From: Vallitalea sp.
GTDB taxonomy: Bacteria; Bacillota; Clostridia; Lachnospirales; Vallitaleaceae
Reading direction: 5' to 3'
NCBI GenBank assembly: GCA_025210515.1
Contig: JAOARM010000033.1
Coordinates: 1 to 64,000 of the forward strand
DNA length: 64,000 nucleotides
The notes below the pieces were generated by a model. It saw nothing but the letters and a program-made list of their open reading frames with translations. It made no database searches and had not been told where the DNA came from. Every line of letters starts with the position of its first letter. Position 1 is the first letter of the stretch. The translations under genes and the position numbers were made by a program. Below, piece by piece: positions 17,718-27,932 of this stretch.

Positions 17718-19223
17718 ATGGAACTAAATACTGCAATTAAACAACTAAATGATGTAGACAGCAAATTACATGCTTTAAATCATGCGCAAGCAATGATTTA
17801 TTGGGATGGTGCAATAGGAGCACCTAAGAACAGTGTAGAAGGAAGAGCAAAAACTTTATCAATCTTAACTGGTGAATATTATAATACTCTAGTTAATGAT
17901 GATTTTAACGAACTACTATCTTTTTTGCAAAATAATATATCTAATCTTGATTATATAACTTCAAAAAAAGTAGAGAACTTTCGTAATGAATATGATAAAA
18001 TAGCTAAAATCCCTCAAGAAGATTATTCAGAATATACAGCAGTGCAAGCAAAATCTGGTGCTGCTTGGGAAGAAGCAAAAGAAAAAAATGATTTTTCTAT
18101 CTTCGCTCCTCATCTTGAAAAAGTAATTAATTATAATAAGAAATTTATTGAGTACAGAGGATTTAACAAACACCCTTATAATACTTTATTAGATGATTAC
18201 GAGAAAGGAATTACTACAGATGATTTAGATGAGTTTTTTAGCGAGCTAAAAAATACTATTGTACCTTTAGTAGCTAAAATCAAAGAATCTGGTGTAGATA
18301 TTAATACTGAATTTGCATACAAACATTATGATGTAAAAAAACAAGATAAACTTAACAAAAAACTATTAGAATCTATCGGTTTTAATATGGATTCAGGGCT
18401 TATTGAAGAAAGTGTTCATCCATTTACTACTAATTTCAATCGTAATGATGTTAGAATAACTACTCACTATTATGATAACAACGTATTATCTGCTTTATAT
18501 AGTACAATTCATGAAGGTGGTCATGCTATATACGAGCAAAATATAAGCGAAGAACTTGAATATTCAACTTTATGTGGTGGTACATCAATGGGTATTCATG
18601 AATCTCAATCAAGATTTTTTGAAAATGTTATAGGTAGATCTTATTCATTCTTAGAATATTTATTCCCAATGGTTCAAGAAGCTTTCCCAGAAAATCTATC
18701 AGATGTAACTGCTTATGATTTTTATTTCGCGGCTAATGAATCATCACCTTCACTAGTTAGAATTGAAGCAGATGAACTGACTTACTCACTACATATCATG
18801 ATACGATATGAAATTGAAAAATTGCTTTTTGAAAATAAAGTTTTAGTGGAAGATTTACCAAAATTATGGAATGAAAAATATCATGAATATATGGGCTTAA
18901 CTCCTAAATCAGATGCAGAAGGAATACTTCAAGATGTTCATTGGTCTGAAGGATATTTCGGCTATTTCCCTTCATATGCACTTGGAAATGCTTATGCTTC
19001 ACAATTTGCTCATACAATGAAAAATGTTATTGACTTTGATGAAGACCTTAAAAATGGTAATTTTGATAACATTAATAATTGGTTACACGATAACATTCAC
19101 AAACACGGTAAATTATTAACACCAAAAGAAATTATTGAAAAAGCTACTGGAGAACCACTTAATGCAAAATACTACACAAAATATTTAGAAGAAAAATATA
19201 GTAAACTATACAATTTAAAATAA
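17718..19223 (+). CDS. Metallocarboxypeptidase, M32 family
   Basis: A 501-residue zinc carboxypeptidase of the thermostable carboxypeptidase Taq/M32 family, removing C-terminal residues from peptides in the cytoplasm. The zinc site HEGGH lies at residues 265-269, with the third ligand in 'GIHESQSRFFENVIGRS'. Other family segments are 'NHAQAMIYWD' near the N-terminus and 'YFPSYALGNAYASQF' near the C-terminus. The open frame extends 68 codons upstream, but AGAGGTG before the ATG at 17718 and the normal family length support this start. Confidence 0.94.
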   Translation: MELNTAIKQLNDVDSKLHALNHAQAMIYWDGAIGAPKNSVEGRAKTLSILTGEYYNTLVNDDFNELLSFLQNNISNLDYITSKKVENFRNEYDKIAKIPQEDYSEYTAVQAKSGAAWEEAKEKNDFSIFAPHLEKVINYNKKFIEYRGFNKHPYNTLLDDYEKGITTDDLDEFFSELKNTIVPLVAKIKESGVDINTEFAYKHYDVKKQDKLNKKLLESIGFNMDSGLIEESVHPFTTNFNRNDVRITTHYYDNNVLSALYSTIHEGGHAIYEQNISEELEYSTLCGGTSMGIHESQSRFFENVIGRSYSFLEYLFPMVQEAFPENLSDVTAYDFYFAANESSPSLVRIEADELTYSLHIMIRYEIEKLLFENKVLVEDLPKLWNEKYHEYMGLTPKSDAEGILQDVHWSEGYFGYFPSYALGNAYASQFAHTMKNVIDFDEDLKNGNFDNINNWLHDNIHKHGKLLTPKEIIEKATGEPLNAKYYTKYLEEKYSKLYNLK

Positions 19224-19270
19224 TTAAAAACAACTTATCATATACCTTTCTAAAATGATAAGCTACAAAG

Positions 19271-19465
19271 GGGCTGTCATATCTTCTAATACATTTTTAC
19301 CATTGAATATTCAGGAAGATAGCCTAGGTTTAGCGGTAAACGAAGCCAGGACGGCGTAGTGCATACCCTTTAAACAGGACGTTTAAGGGTATGAATAGCT
19401 AAATCTAGTCTATCTTCCAAAACCCATGAAATATCAGAAAAATGTATTAGAAGATATGACAGCCC
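19271..19465 (+). repeat. Nested-hairpin repeat, copy B (largest)
   Basis: Three stems are nested in 195 bases: a perfect 28-bp outer stem (19271-19298 with 19438-19465), a middle 21-bp stem with two G-U pairs (19314-19334 with 19398-19418) carrying the CTAGTCTATCTTCC family motif, and an inner stem CATACCCTTTAAAC with GTTTAAGGGTATG (19352-19365 with 19381-19393). The apical region includes CCAGGACGGCG. It lies 48 bases after the M32 stop, between convergent genes, and may also act as a terminator. Confidence 0.8.
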
Positions 19466-19480
19466 TCTTTGTTCTTACTT

Positions 19481-21067
19481 TTATCTTTCTATGACCACAG
19501 CCTCAGCAATCTTAATTCCATCCATAGCAGCCGACATTATACCACCAGCATAACCTGCTCCTTCTCCACATGGATACAATCCTTTTATATTACTTTCATA
19601 ATTATTATCTCTTAATATTTTTATAGGAGATGATGATCTTGTTTCTACTCCAGATAAAATTGCGTCTTCTCTTCCAAATCCATGAATTTTTTTATCAAAA
19701 ACTTTAATACCTTCTTTTAACGCTTCACATACATATGAAGGTAAACATTCATTAAGATTAGCAAAAGTCACTCTATCGCCTAATGATGGTTTAATCTTAC
19801 CTAATTTAGTAGATACTTTATTATTAATAAAATCTCCCGATAGTTGAATAGGAATATTATAATTACTACCTCCTAATTCAAAGGCTTTTTCTTCCCATTT
19901 TCTTTGAAATTCTACACCTGCAAGAACATCATTCTCAGGAAAATCATCTGGGGTAACATTAACTAATAAGGCACTATTAGCATTATCTTCGTTTCTCTTG
20001 TAATTACTCATACCATTAGTTACCACCCTTTTATCTTCTGAACTTGCATTAACTACAAATCCTCCAGGACACATACAAAATGAATAAACACCTCTACTAT
20101 TTTTACAATGATGAGAAAGCTTATAATCTGCAACAGGCAGATTACTATTTTCATAACTACTACCATATTGTGACTTGTTTATTAAAGATTGGGGATGTTC
20201 TATTCTAACACCTATGGAAAAAGGCTTCTTTTCTATATCTATCAATAGATTTTTTAACATTTTAAATGTATCTCTAGAACTATGTCCTATTGCTAATATT
20301 ACATTATCAGTTTTTATCTCTTCACTGTTATTAACTTGTACTCCTGTTATAGCTCCATGTTCTATTAGAAGTGAAGTTACCAAACTATTAAATCTAACTT
20401 CTCCACCAAGTTCAATGATTTTATTTCTTATATTTTTAACTACTTTTCTAAGATAATCTGTACCAATATGAGGTTTGTTATTATATAATATTTCAGAAGG
20501 TGCTCCTGCTTCAACAAATTCTTCTAAAACCTTTCTATTTCTCATAAATTTATCTTTTACCATAGTATTTAATTTACCATCTGAAAAAGTACCTGCTCCA
20601 CCTTCACCAAATTGAACATTAGAACTTGTCACTAATTTACCAGTTCTAAAAAACTCATTAACATCCTCTACCCTACTATCAACATCACGTCCTCTTTCAA
20701 GAACTATAGGCTTATAACCATTTTCTGCTAATATTAATGCACAAAAAAGTCCAGCAGGTCCAGAACCTACAATTATGGGCTGATGTTCTAATTGTCTAGT
20801 GTCACTTATAAAATTATATTTCTTCTTTTTTACAATAGTTAATTTGTTGTTTTTACTTCTTGCTATAATTTTATCTTCATTTTTGATACTAACATCTATT
20901 GTATATACGAATTTTATATCATTTTTCTTTCTTGCATCTATTGATTTTTTAATAATTGTATACTCGAATGGTATCTCATTGTTTAACTTTAACTCTTTTT
21001 TAATTCTATTAATTATATCGTTCTCTTTATGTTCTAATGAAAATTTTAGTTGTTGTAATCTTATCAT
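19481..21067 (-). CDS. FAD-dependent dehydrogenase, COG2509 family
   Basis: This is a 528-residue flavoprotein. An N-terminal domain of about 90 residues precedes the FAD-binding 'PIIVGSGPAGLFCALILA' (about 97-114). Family hallmarks are 'SNVQFGEGGAGTFSDGKL', 'YSFCMCPGGFVVNASSE' and the C-terminal 'YPCGEGAGYAGGIMSAAMDG'. COG2509 proteins are widespread and their substrate is not known. Ribosome binding site GAGAGG. The next gene on the strand, another FAD protein, ends 53 bases upstream of it, so they are likely one transcript. Confidence 0.9.
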   Translation of the reverse strand: MIRLQQLKFSLEHKENDIINRIKKELKLNNEIPFEYTIIKKSIDARKKNDIKFVYTIDVSIKNEDKIIARSKNNKLTIVKKKKYNFISDTRQLEHQPIIVGSGPAGLFCALILAENGYKPIVLERGRDVDSRVEDVNEFFRTGKLVTSSNVQFGEGGAGTFSDGKLNTMVKDKFMRNRKVLEEFVEAGAPSEILYNNKPHIGTDYLRKVVKNIRNKIIELGGEVRFNSLVTSLLIEHGAITGVQVNNSEEIKTDNVILAIGHSSRDTFKMLKNLLIDIEKKPFSIGVRIEHPQSLINKSQYGSSYENSNLPVADYKLSHHCKNSRGVYSFCMCPGGFVVNASSEDKRVVTNGMSNYKRNEDNANSALLVNVTPDDFPENDVLAGVEFQRKWEEKAFELGGSNYNIPIQLSGDFINNKVSTKLGKIKPSLGDRVTFANLNECLPSYVCEALKEGIKVFDKKIHGFGREDAILSGVETRSSSPIKILRDNNYESNIKGLYPCGEGAGYAGGIMSAAMDGIKIAEAVVIER

Positions 21068-21120
21068 GAATACATTCCTCTCAAGTTATTTCTTACACAA
21101 TTTTACTATACTAGTTTATA

Positions 21121-22347
21121 TTAACATACACTTCTACCGACTATAGCTCCAGTGCTCCAAGCCCATTGCAAATTAAATCCTCCACAATCACCATCAACAT
21201 CAAGTATTTCTCCTGCAAAATATATACCTTTAGTAATTTTTGATTCAAGGGTATTACTATCTACTTCATTAACATCTATACCACCAGCAGTTACCTGTGA
21301 TTGATTCCACTGATTGGTACCTATAATATTTATACTGAATTTTTTTAGTATACTTACTAATTTATTTCTTTCTTTTTTACTTATATCTGATGATTTTTTA
21401 TTAATCTCAATACCTGCTTCTTTTATAATAATTGGGATTAATCTTTTATTAACAAATCCTATAAAATTATCACTAATAGTTTTATATGGCATAGCAGTTA
21501 ATCTATCTAACAATATTGTATCTAATTGTTCAAAACATACTTTTGGCATAAAATCAATGTCTACAATAACATTTTTATTATTACTAACTCTACTTGAAGC
21601 TATTCTACTTAGTTGTAATATAGGAGGCCCAGATATTCCATAATCAGTAAATAATATCTCTCCATACTCTTTTCTAAGTATATTATGTTCTTCATCAACT
21701 ACTGCTGCATCACCATTAATCTTAACACCTTTTATTTGTTTTAGAAACTTAGCGTCTGATTTTAGCTGTACTAAAGAAGGTATTGGCTTTATAAGAGTAT
21801 GTCCTAATGACTTAGCTAATAAATATCCACTTCCATTTGACCCAAGATCTGGAGTGGATTTTCCTCCTGTAGCGAGTATTACTTTATTACCATAATACTT
21901 TTTATTATCTTTTGTATAGACGATGAAATTGTTAGATTGTTCTATCTTAATAACTTCTGCGTTACATTCCACAGTAATTTTCAATCGCTCTATCTCATAT
22001 CTAAGATTATCAAGTATAGAACTTGCTTGTAACGAATTTGGATATACTTTTCCATTATCTTCAACTAGAGGATATGACCCAAGCTCCTTAAAAAATTCTA
22101 ACGTATTATTAACATCAAATTGAGCTAATATTTTATTAATAAATGTCTCATTGCCGCCATGAAAGTTACTACTTGTACATTTAATATTTGTCATATTGCA
22201 CCGACCATTACCAGTTGCTAGTATTTTCTTCCCTACTCTATCTTTTCTTTCTAATATAGTAACTTTTGCACCATTTCTAGCTGCTATAATTGCAGCAACT
22301 AAAGCAGATGCACCGCCACCTATTATAATCACTTTACTTTTCGCCAT
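21121..22347 (-). CDS. HI0933/YhiN-family flavoprotein
   Basis: A 408-residue FAD-binding protein of the HI0933-like family (COG2081). The N-terminal 'IIGGGASALVAAIIAARNG' and 'GKKILATGNGRCNMTN' are diagnostic, as are 'LATGGKSTPDLGSNGSGY', 'VTAGGIDVNEV' and the C-terminal 'AGEILDVDGDCGGFNLQWA'. Often annotated as aminoacetone oxidase-like; the physiological reaction is not established. Ribosome binding site GTGAGG. Likely in an operon with the COG2509 protein downstream. Confidence 0.9.
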   Translation of the reverse strand: MAKSKVIIIGGGASALVAAIIAARNGAKVTILERKDRVGKKILATGNGRCNMTNIKCTSSNFHGGNETFINKILAQFDVNNTLEFFKELGSYPLVEDNGKVYPNSLQASSILDNLRYEIERLKITVECNAEVIKIEQSNNFIVYTKDNKKYYGNKVILATGGKSTPDLGSNGSGYLLAKSLGHTLIKPIPSLVQLKSDAKFLKQIKGVKINGDAAVVDEEHNILRKEYGEILFTDYGISGPPILQLSRIASSRVSNNKNVIVDIDFMPKVCFEQLDTILLDRLTAMPYKTISDNFIGFVNKRLIPIIIKEAGIEINKKSSDISKKERNKLVSILKKFSINIIGTNQWNQSQVTAGGIDVNEVDSNTLESKITKGIYFAGEILDVDGDCGGFNLQWAWSTGAIVGRSVC

Positions 22348-22532
22348 ATAATAACCTCACATACTTTAATAAAACTATTTTAAATTATTTAGTATTTTAA
22401 TGCAAGCACATCAACCAAATCTTATATAAATTTAATTATACAATCCTTAATAAAATATATTAAATGGGAAAATTAATAATATTAGAATAAGCTAAATCCC
22501 ATAATATAGTTCATATAAGTATTAACATAGTA

Positions 22533-22572
22533 ATAGCGTAAGTTGTAATATACTATACACAACTTACGCTAT
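22533..22572 (-). terminator. Hairpin after ogt
   Basis: A perfect 14-bp stem (22533-22546 with 22559-22572) starts seven bases past the ogt stop. The U tract on the minus strand is weak, so termination is probable rather than certain. Confidence 0.6.
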
Positions 22573-22578
22573 ATATTA

Positions 22579-23058
22579 TTACTTATACCTGCATTCATGA
22601 TTAATTAATTGCTCTTTAAGTTTAAGCCCACCTGCATAACCTACTAACTTGCCATTAGAACCTATTACTCTATGACAAGGAATAATTATAGGTATAGGAT
22701 TCTTATTATTTGCCGTCCCAACTGCTCTAGAAGCATTTTCATTGCCAACTAGGGTTGCTATTTGCTTATATGTATATAACTTCCCATATGGAATTTTAAT
22801 AAGTTCATTCCATACTTTTTTCTGAAACTCTGTGCCCTCTAGATTAAGCTTTACACTAAAAACTTTTCTCTCTCCACTTATATATTCATTTAATTCATTA
22901 ATTATATCAACAAAGAAATCATTATTTAAAATCCATTTATCAGATATTTCTATTTTGCCATTTATATGTTCAGTATTAAGATATATATTAGTAAGCCCTT
23001 GTTCATCCCCTACTAAAACCATTTCACAAAACATAGTATCTAATATAGTATAATACAT
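22579..23058 (-). CDS. ogt: Methylated-DNA-protein-cysteine methyltransferase
   Basis: A 159-residue suicide alkyltransferase repairing O6-methylguanine. The acceptor motif PCHRV places the acceptor at C128, followed by 'GYAGGLKLKEQLINHE'. The DNA-reading helix 'YKQIATLVGNENASRAVGTA' is also intact. It is the single-domain form without an Ada activator domain. It is 31 bases downstream of the RelA/SpoT-domain gene and probably co-transcribed with it. Confidence 0.95.
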   Translation of the reverse strand: MYYTILDTMFCEMVLVGDEQGLTNIYLNTEHINGKIEISDKWILNNDFFVDIINELNEYISGERKVFSVKLNLEGTEFQKKVWNELIKIPYGKLYTYKQIATLVGNENASRAVGTANNKNPIPIIIPCHRVIGSNGKLVGYAGGLKLKEQLINHECRYK

Positions 23059-23089
23059 AATCAGCCCCCAAACGTCATATTTTATATAC

Positions 23090-24631
23090 TTAAAAAGTAC
23101 TTGGTAACTTGAATAATTTTAACGCTTGATCCGCTTCTATTTCTGATAAATTTACTAACTTATTTGCATATTCTAATATATCTTCACTTATCTCTATTAC
23201 ATTAGATTTTTCTTTAGCTTTTTCTAAAAACTTATTAACTTGTTTTATTTCTATTTTGTGTTCAAATATAGCTAAGATTCTAACTTCAAAATATTCGATA
23301 TATAAATCTTTTCGTTCTAACCAATCATTGTATGTTTCAATATTTTTACAGATTAAATTAACTATATAATTAAGAGTATAATTTATTTCTTCTATATTAG
23401 TATCATATATAAAGTTAATAGAATCTATTCTTTGGAAAGAATATACAATAACTCTCATTAAATCATCTACTATATCATCTGCTTCACTATTATTAAATAA
23501 TAAATACAACTTTGATAAGCTTCTGTTTTTACTAAATCTTCCCTTAATAAATCCTATAAATGTTTCAAAATCTTCCGCATTATTACCTAGTTCAATCTCA
23601 AACAGTATTCTAAAAAATATGTTCCATTGAAAGTCACTATTAATATTTGATATTATTGTTTCTCCCATTACTTTTGAAAATTCATCTTCAAATCTTATTT
23701 CACGCTCAAAAATTATTTCATCAGTAAAATCTATTTCATTCTCACTTATATCATTAAGTCTAGAAAAAGTTTTTACTAATGTACTTTTATAATCATCTAA
23801 GTTCTCTGCATGATTAGATCTGAAAATGTATTTCATAATAGTATTACAAGATTTTCTAAAATCAACAATAAAACCAATACTGTTTTTTATCTTACTAGAG
23901 AAAATATCATATATCATCTTAGCTAATGTTGTTTCTATTTGATTTTTCCTAACTGCTGGGTTAATAGTATTTAATTGTTTAAACTGATCATCAATAATAT
24001 GTAACTGCTTGTCTATCATAGAAAGATTTTTATTAATAGATCCCATAATATCTTTAAAGAAACCATCCCAGATAGTATAATTATTATTCTTATATATAAT
24101 TTTATGTTCTATTTCTCCCCAGAAAACATTAACAAGGGATTTTATTTGAAGTTCAAAATTAAACAATTTATCATTATATGCATATTTTCCATCTATTCTA
24201 TATATTTGAAAACCATTTTTTTGTACTTGTGGCTGTTGACTATCTAACTCTAGTCTTATATTTTCATTAAGTGAATTATAATAATAACCATCTGAATGAT
24301 ACATACTAAAACATCTCTTTAACATAGTATATATTCTCTGTTCATCCTCAATGAATCTACACTCAATTCTTATACCGATTAAATCTGAAAGATTAGAAAT
24401 ACATTCTTTAGAAGAATCATATTTTTTATAATAATTGGCTCTTAGAATTTTTTCTTTTAAGCTATCAACTGACTTAACTCTTCTATTAATATTCAAGTAA
24501 CCATCATTACTTAATTCTAGTATTTCTTTCATAAAAACTTTTATATCATTAGAAGCAACTTCTAGCTCCTCTGTGATATCATTCATATAATCAATTACTT
24601 CATTTACAAATCCAAATAGTTTTAGTTCCAT
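23090..24631 (-). CDS. RelA/SpoT nucleotidyltransferase-domain protein with a long helical C-terminus
   Basis: This is a 513-residue protein. Residues about 40-185 match the (p)ppGpp synthetase fold: 'RRVKSVDSLKEKI' (50-62), the Mg-binding D83 in 'LSDLIGIRI', E160 in 'FELQIKS' and 'FWGEIEHKIIYK' (170-181). The nucleotide-base loop, normally G-Y-x-S-x-H, reads 'NGFQIYR' (139-145), so the Tyr, Ser and His are replaced. No HD hydrolase, TGS or ACT domain is seen. The remaining ~320 residues are helix-rich and unlike anything I recognise. It may be an atypical alarmone synthetase or a relative with changed substrate. Ribosome binding site AGGAGG. Confidence 0.78.
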   Translation of the reverse strand: MELKLFGFVNEVIDYMNDITEELEVASNDIKVFMKEILELSNDGYLNINRRVKSVDSLKEKILRANYYKKYDSSKECISNLSDLIGIRIECRFIEDEQRIYTMLKRCFSMYHSDGYYYNSLNENIRLELDSQQPQVQKNGFQIYRIDGKYAYNDKLFNFELQIKSLVNVFWGEIEHKIIYKNNNYTIWDGFFKDIMGSINKNLSMIDKQLHIIDDQFKQLNTINPAVRKNQIETTLAKMIYDIFSSKIKNSIGFIVDFRKSCNTIMKYIFRSNHAENLDDYKSTLVKTFSRLNDISENEIDFTDEIIFEREIRFEDEFSKVMGETIISNINSDFQWNIFFRILFEIELGNNAEDFETFIGFIKGRFSKNRSLSKLYLLFNNSEADDIVDDLMRVIVYSFQRIDSINFIYDTNIEEINYTLNYIVNLICKNIETYNDWLERKDLYIEYFEVRILAIFEHKIEIKQVNKFLEKAKEKSNVIEISEDILEYANKLVNLSEIEADQALKLFKLPSTF

Positions 24632-24723
24632 AGTTCCTCCTATTAGGTAAGTATCATTAGTGTATATATCAGTTATATATACAGTATATCACATGACTAA
24701 TAGAAAAAACTATAAGTTTTTTA

Positions 24724-24752
24724 TTGATTTTTGACTAATCACATGTTATATT
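24724..24752 (+). promoter_or_regulatory. Extended -10 promoter of coaBC
   Basis: -35 TTGATT (24724-24729), a 17-base spacer ending in TGT, and -10 TATATT (24747-24752). The TG one base before the -10 marks an extended -10 element. coaBC starts 30 bases downstream. Confidence 0.6.
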
Positions 24753-24782
24753 GAAGTTAATACACCGAAAGGAGCTTCCAAA

Positions 24783-25982
24783 ATGTTAAAAGGAAAAACC
24801 GTAGTAATAGGCATAAGTGGCGGAATTGCCGTATATAAGGTGTGTGACGTAGTAAGCAGATTGAAGAAATTAAATGCAAACGTTCATGTAATTATGACAA
24901 AATCAGCAAAAGAATTTGTAGCTCCATTAACTTTTCAATCATTAAGTCAACAACCTGTTATAGAAGATATGTTTGATAAAGTTACTAAATGGGATATTGA
25001 GCACATAGCTTTAGCAAAAGCAGCTGATATATTTCTAGTTGCGCCAGCTACTGCTAATATTATAGGAAAAATTGCAAATGGTATTGCAGATGATATGCTA
25101 TCTACAACTATCATGGCAACTAAATCTCCAGTTTTAATTGCTCCTGCTATGAATACTAATATGTATGAAAATCCTATAGTACAAAATAATATGAAAAAAC
25201 TAGAAGAATATGGTTATGATTTTATAGAACCAGACTCAGGTCGATTAGCTTGTGGTGACAAAGGTATAGGAAAGCTTGCTAGCCCCGAAGCTATTGTTGA
25301 AAATATTAAATTAAAGCTTTTACAAAACAATTTTCTAAAAGGCAAAAAAGTACTAGTAACAGCAGGACCAACAAAAGAATCTCTAGACCCAGTTCGTTAT
25401 TTAACTAATCACTCAAGTGGTAAAATGGGCTATGCAATTGCTGAAGCAGCTATATTAAAAGGTGCTGATGTTACCTTAATATCTGGACCTGTAAATATTA
25501 ACAAGCCAATAGGACTTAAAAATTTTATTCAGATAAATACTGCAAACGAAATGTTTGAAGCGGTTACAGATAATTATTTGGAACAAGATATTATTATTAA
25601 ATCGGCAGCTGTGGCTGATTATCGCCCTGCTACATTCTCTAATAATAAAATCAAAAAATCAAATAATGATATGAACCTTACATTAACTCGTAATGAAGAT
25701 ATACTAAAATGGATTGGCAAGCACAAAAAAGAACATCAAACTATTGTGGGCTTTGCTGCTGAAACCAACGATATACTTCATAACGGTCAAAAAAAATTAG
25801 TTAAGAAAAATGTTGATTTAATGGTTATTAATGATATTAGTAAACCATATGCAGGATTTGGAACAGATACCAACCAAATTACTTTAATTGATATTTATGG
25901 TGGTAAACAGAGTTATCCAATAATGCAGAAAAAAGAATTAGCAAATATTATACTTGATTATATAATAAAATTTAATAAATAA
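24783..25982 (+). CDS. coaBC: Bifunctional phosphopantothenoylcysteine decarboxylase / synthetase
   Basis: This 399-residue Dfp/CoaBC joins cysteine to phosphopantothenate (C-terminal CoaB domain, about 185-399) and decarboxylates the product (N-terminal flavoprotein CoaC domain, 1-180). Motifs include 'GISGGIAVYK', the 'PAMNTNMYENP' segment, 'RLACGDKGIGKL' with the active-site Cys, and in CoaB 'TAGPTKESLDPVRYLTNHSSGKMG' (in two halves either side of the proline) and 'KSAAVADYRP'. Both domains are full length. It precedes the pantothenate genes, separated by a hairpin repeat. Confidence 0.96.
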   Translation: MLKGKTVVIGISGGIAVYKVCDVVSRLKKLNANVHVIMTKSAKEFVAPLTFQSLSQQPVIEDMFDKVTKWDIEHIALAKAADIFLVAPATANIIGKIANGIADDMLSTTIMATKSPVLIAPAMNTNMYENPIVQNNMKKLEEYGYDFIEPDSGRLACGDKGIGKLASPEAIVENIKLKLLQNNFLKGKKVLVTAGPTKESLDPVRYLTNHSSGKMGYAIAEAAILKGADVTLISGPVNINKPIGLKNFIQINTANEMFEAVTDNYLEQDIIIKSAAVADYRPATFSNNKIKKSNNDMNLTLTRNEDILKWIGKHKKEHQTIVGFAAETNDILHNGQKKLVKKNVDLMVINDISKPYAGFGTDTNQITLIDIYGGKQSYPIMQKKELANIILDYIIKFNK

Positions 25983-26068
25983 TATCTGCTTTGATCCATT
26001 AGGACAGGGACAGGGTTTTTAACAAATTATTAAGCTATCTAAACATTAATTAGATGGCTATAAACTTT

Positions 26069-26144
26069 GAAGATAGACTAGTTATAATTGTTCATACCCT
26101 TTAATATCCTGTTTAAATGGTTGTACAAGAACTAGTCTATCTTC
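26069..26144 (+). repeat. Nested-hairpin repeat, copy C
   Basis: A perfect 15-bp stem GAAGATAGACTAGTT / AACTAGTCTATCTTC (26069-26083 with 26130-26144) is followed by a T-rich stretch. Its loop holds the same CATACCCTTTA...TCCTGTTTAAA segment as copy B. A second small hairpin, 26033-26060, lies just before it. It separates coaBC from panG and could terminate coaBC transcripts. Confidence 0.75.
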
Positions 26145-26230
26145 TTTTTATATTATAAAATATTATATTTACAACCTATACTAATTGATATTAAATGATA
26201 TTTATTAAGATGTATCTAAAGGAGGATAAT

Positions 26231-27106
26231 ATGATTGGATTTATCGGTGCAGGACAAGTTGGTACTGCATTAGGAATATATTTTCACAAAATGGGTTTAA
26301 CTATTAGTGGATATTATAGTAAATCATTAGAATCTGCAATAAAAAGTTCCAAAAGAACCCATAGTAACGCATACGAACATATACATGAGTTAATAGATTC
26401 ATCTGAATATGTTATAATAACTACTCCTGATGATGCAATATGTAATGTAGTAAAAAAACTATGTGATATTAAAATTGATTGGAATGATAAGGTAATATGT
26501 CATACAAGTGGTGCTCTTTCTTCAACACTACTTGATCCTATATTTCAATTAGGAGCTACTACTTTATCACTACACCCTATGTTATCCTTTGCTGATATAG
26601 ATTATGCAGTAGAAATATTACGTCAAACGCCGCTAACACTAGAAGGAAAAGGAACATTAATGAGCAAATTTAAAAATATGCTTGAAAATGCATCTTTAAC
26701 TATTCATGAAATTAATATTAACCAAAAAGCATTATATCATGCATCAGCATGTATAGTATCAAATTACTTAGTTACTCTGATGGATATAGGTATTAGTAGT
26801 TTAGAACAAGCTGGATTTAGTAGAAAAGACGCTACACAACTAATAGCACCACTAACTACTGGTACACTTCAAAACGTATTAACAAAAGGAACAAAAAACT
26901 CTTTAACAGGACCTATATCTAGAGGAGATATAAATACAATAAAAGCTCATTTGGATACAATCTCTAGAGATAATAGAGAACTTGAGCAAATATATCGTTT
27001 GTTAGGAAAGAGAACTATAAATATTGTAAAAGAACAAAAACAATTAGATGAATACACTCTAATTAAACTAAAGGAGGTATTACAAAATGAAAAAAATAAC
27101 AACTGA
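26231..27106 (+). CDS. panG: PanG-type ketopantoate reductase (Rossmann/DUF2520 protein)
   Basis: This 291-residue protein has an N-terminal NAD(P) Rossmann fold ('[16 protein letters not shown]', residues 3-18) and a C-terminal helical DUF2520 domain ('[17 protein letters not shown]', then '[16 protein letters not shown]'). DUF2520 proteins clustered with panBCD have been described as the alternative ketopantoate reductase PanG. Position directly before panB, overlapping it by 20 bases, supports that role here: reduction of 2-dehydropantoate to pantoate. No panE is seen. The upstream in-frame ATG lacks a ribosome binding site; AAAGGAGG precedes the ATG at 26231. Confidence 0.82.
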   Translation: MIGFIGAGQVGTALGIYFHKMGLTISGYYSKSLESAIKSSKRTHSNAYEHIHELIDSSEYVIITTPDDAICNVVKKLCDIKIDWNDKVICHTSGALSSTLLDPIFQLGATTLSLHPMLSFADIDYAVEILRQTPLTLEGKGTLMSKFKNMLENASLTIHEININQKALYHASACIVSNYLVTLMDIGISSLEQAGFSRKDATQLIAPLTTGTLQNVLTKGTKNSLTGPISRGDINTIKAHLDTISRDNRELEQIYRLLGKRTINIVKEQKQLDEYTLIKLKEVLQNEKNNN

Positions 27107-27932
27107 AACTATTAGAAGAAAGAAAAAGAACAATGAAATTATAACGATGTTAACTGCTTATGATTACCCTACTGCTGAAATATTAGATGAAGCTGGAATT
27201 GATATGCTACTAGTTGGAGATTCCCTTGGAATGGTAGTTCTAGGCTATGATAATACAACTGAGGTTACAATGGAAGATATGCTTCATCATGTAAAAGCAG
27301 TTACTAGAGGCAGTAAACGATCTTTAATCGTAGCTGACCTTCCTTTTCTTTCTTATCACATAGGTATTAATGAAACTGTTAAAAATGCAGGTAGACTAAT
27401 TCAAGAAGGAAAAGCTAATGCTGTTAAGCTTGAAGGTGGTAAAGAAGTAGTCCCACAAGTAAAAGCTATCGTTAATGCAGGGATACCTGTAATGGGACAT
27501 ATAGGGCTTACTCCTCAATCTATAAATCAACTTGGGGGATATTATGTTCAAGGAAAATCAGAAGAAGATGCTAAGAAACTAATAGAAGATGCAAAAGCTT
27601 TAGAACAAGCAGGAGCTTTTTCCATCGTTCTTGAATGTGTTCCAACAGAACTAGCCAAACTAATTACTAATGAATTAAGTATTCCAACTATAGGAATTGG
27701 TGCTGGATGTGATTGTGACGGTCAAGTATTAGTAACTCATGATGTATTAGGATTATATTCAAGAATGGTTCCTAAGTTCGTTAAACAATATGCTAACATT
27801 AGAGAATCAATCGTTGATGCTACTAAAGAATATATTACTGAAGTAAAAGAAAAAAGTTTTCCAAGTAATGAACACGTTTTTCATTTACAGGAAGAAGTTA
27901 TTGGTAAAATCTATGGCGGAGGCGAAAAATAA
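27087..27932 (+). CDS. panB: 3-methyl-2-oxobutanoate hydroxymethyltransferase
   Basis: A 281-residue enzyme that transfers a hydroxymethyl group from methylene-THF to ketoisovalerate, giving ketopantoate. The barrel motifs are intact: '[17 protein letters not shown]', '[14 protein letters not shown]', 'NAVKLEGG', '[12 protein letters not shown]' and '[15 protein letters not shown]'. It starts inside the end of panG with its own AAAGGAGG. The stop codon overlaps the panC start by one base. Confidence 0.97.
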   Translation: MKKITTETIRRKKKNNEIITMLTAYDYPTAEILDEAGIDMLLVGDSLGMVVLGYDNTTEVTMEDMLHHVKAVTRGSKRSLIVADLPFLSYHIGINETVKNAGRLIQEGKANAVKLEGGKEVVPQVKAIVNAGIPVMGHIGLTPQSINQLGGYYVQGKSEEDAKKLIEDAKALEQAGAFSIVLECVPTELAKLITNELSIPTIGIGAGCDCDGQVLVTHDVLGLYSRMVPKFVKQYANIRESIVDATKEYITEVKEKSFPSNEHVFHLQEEVIGKIYGGGEK

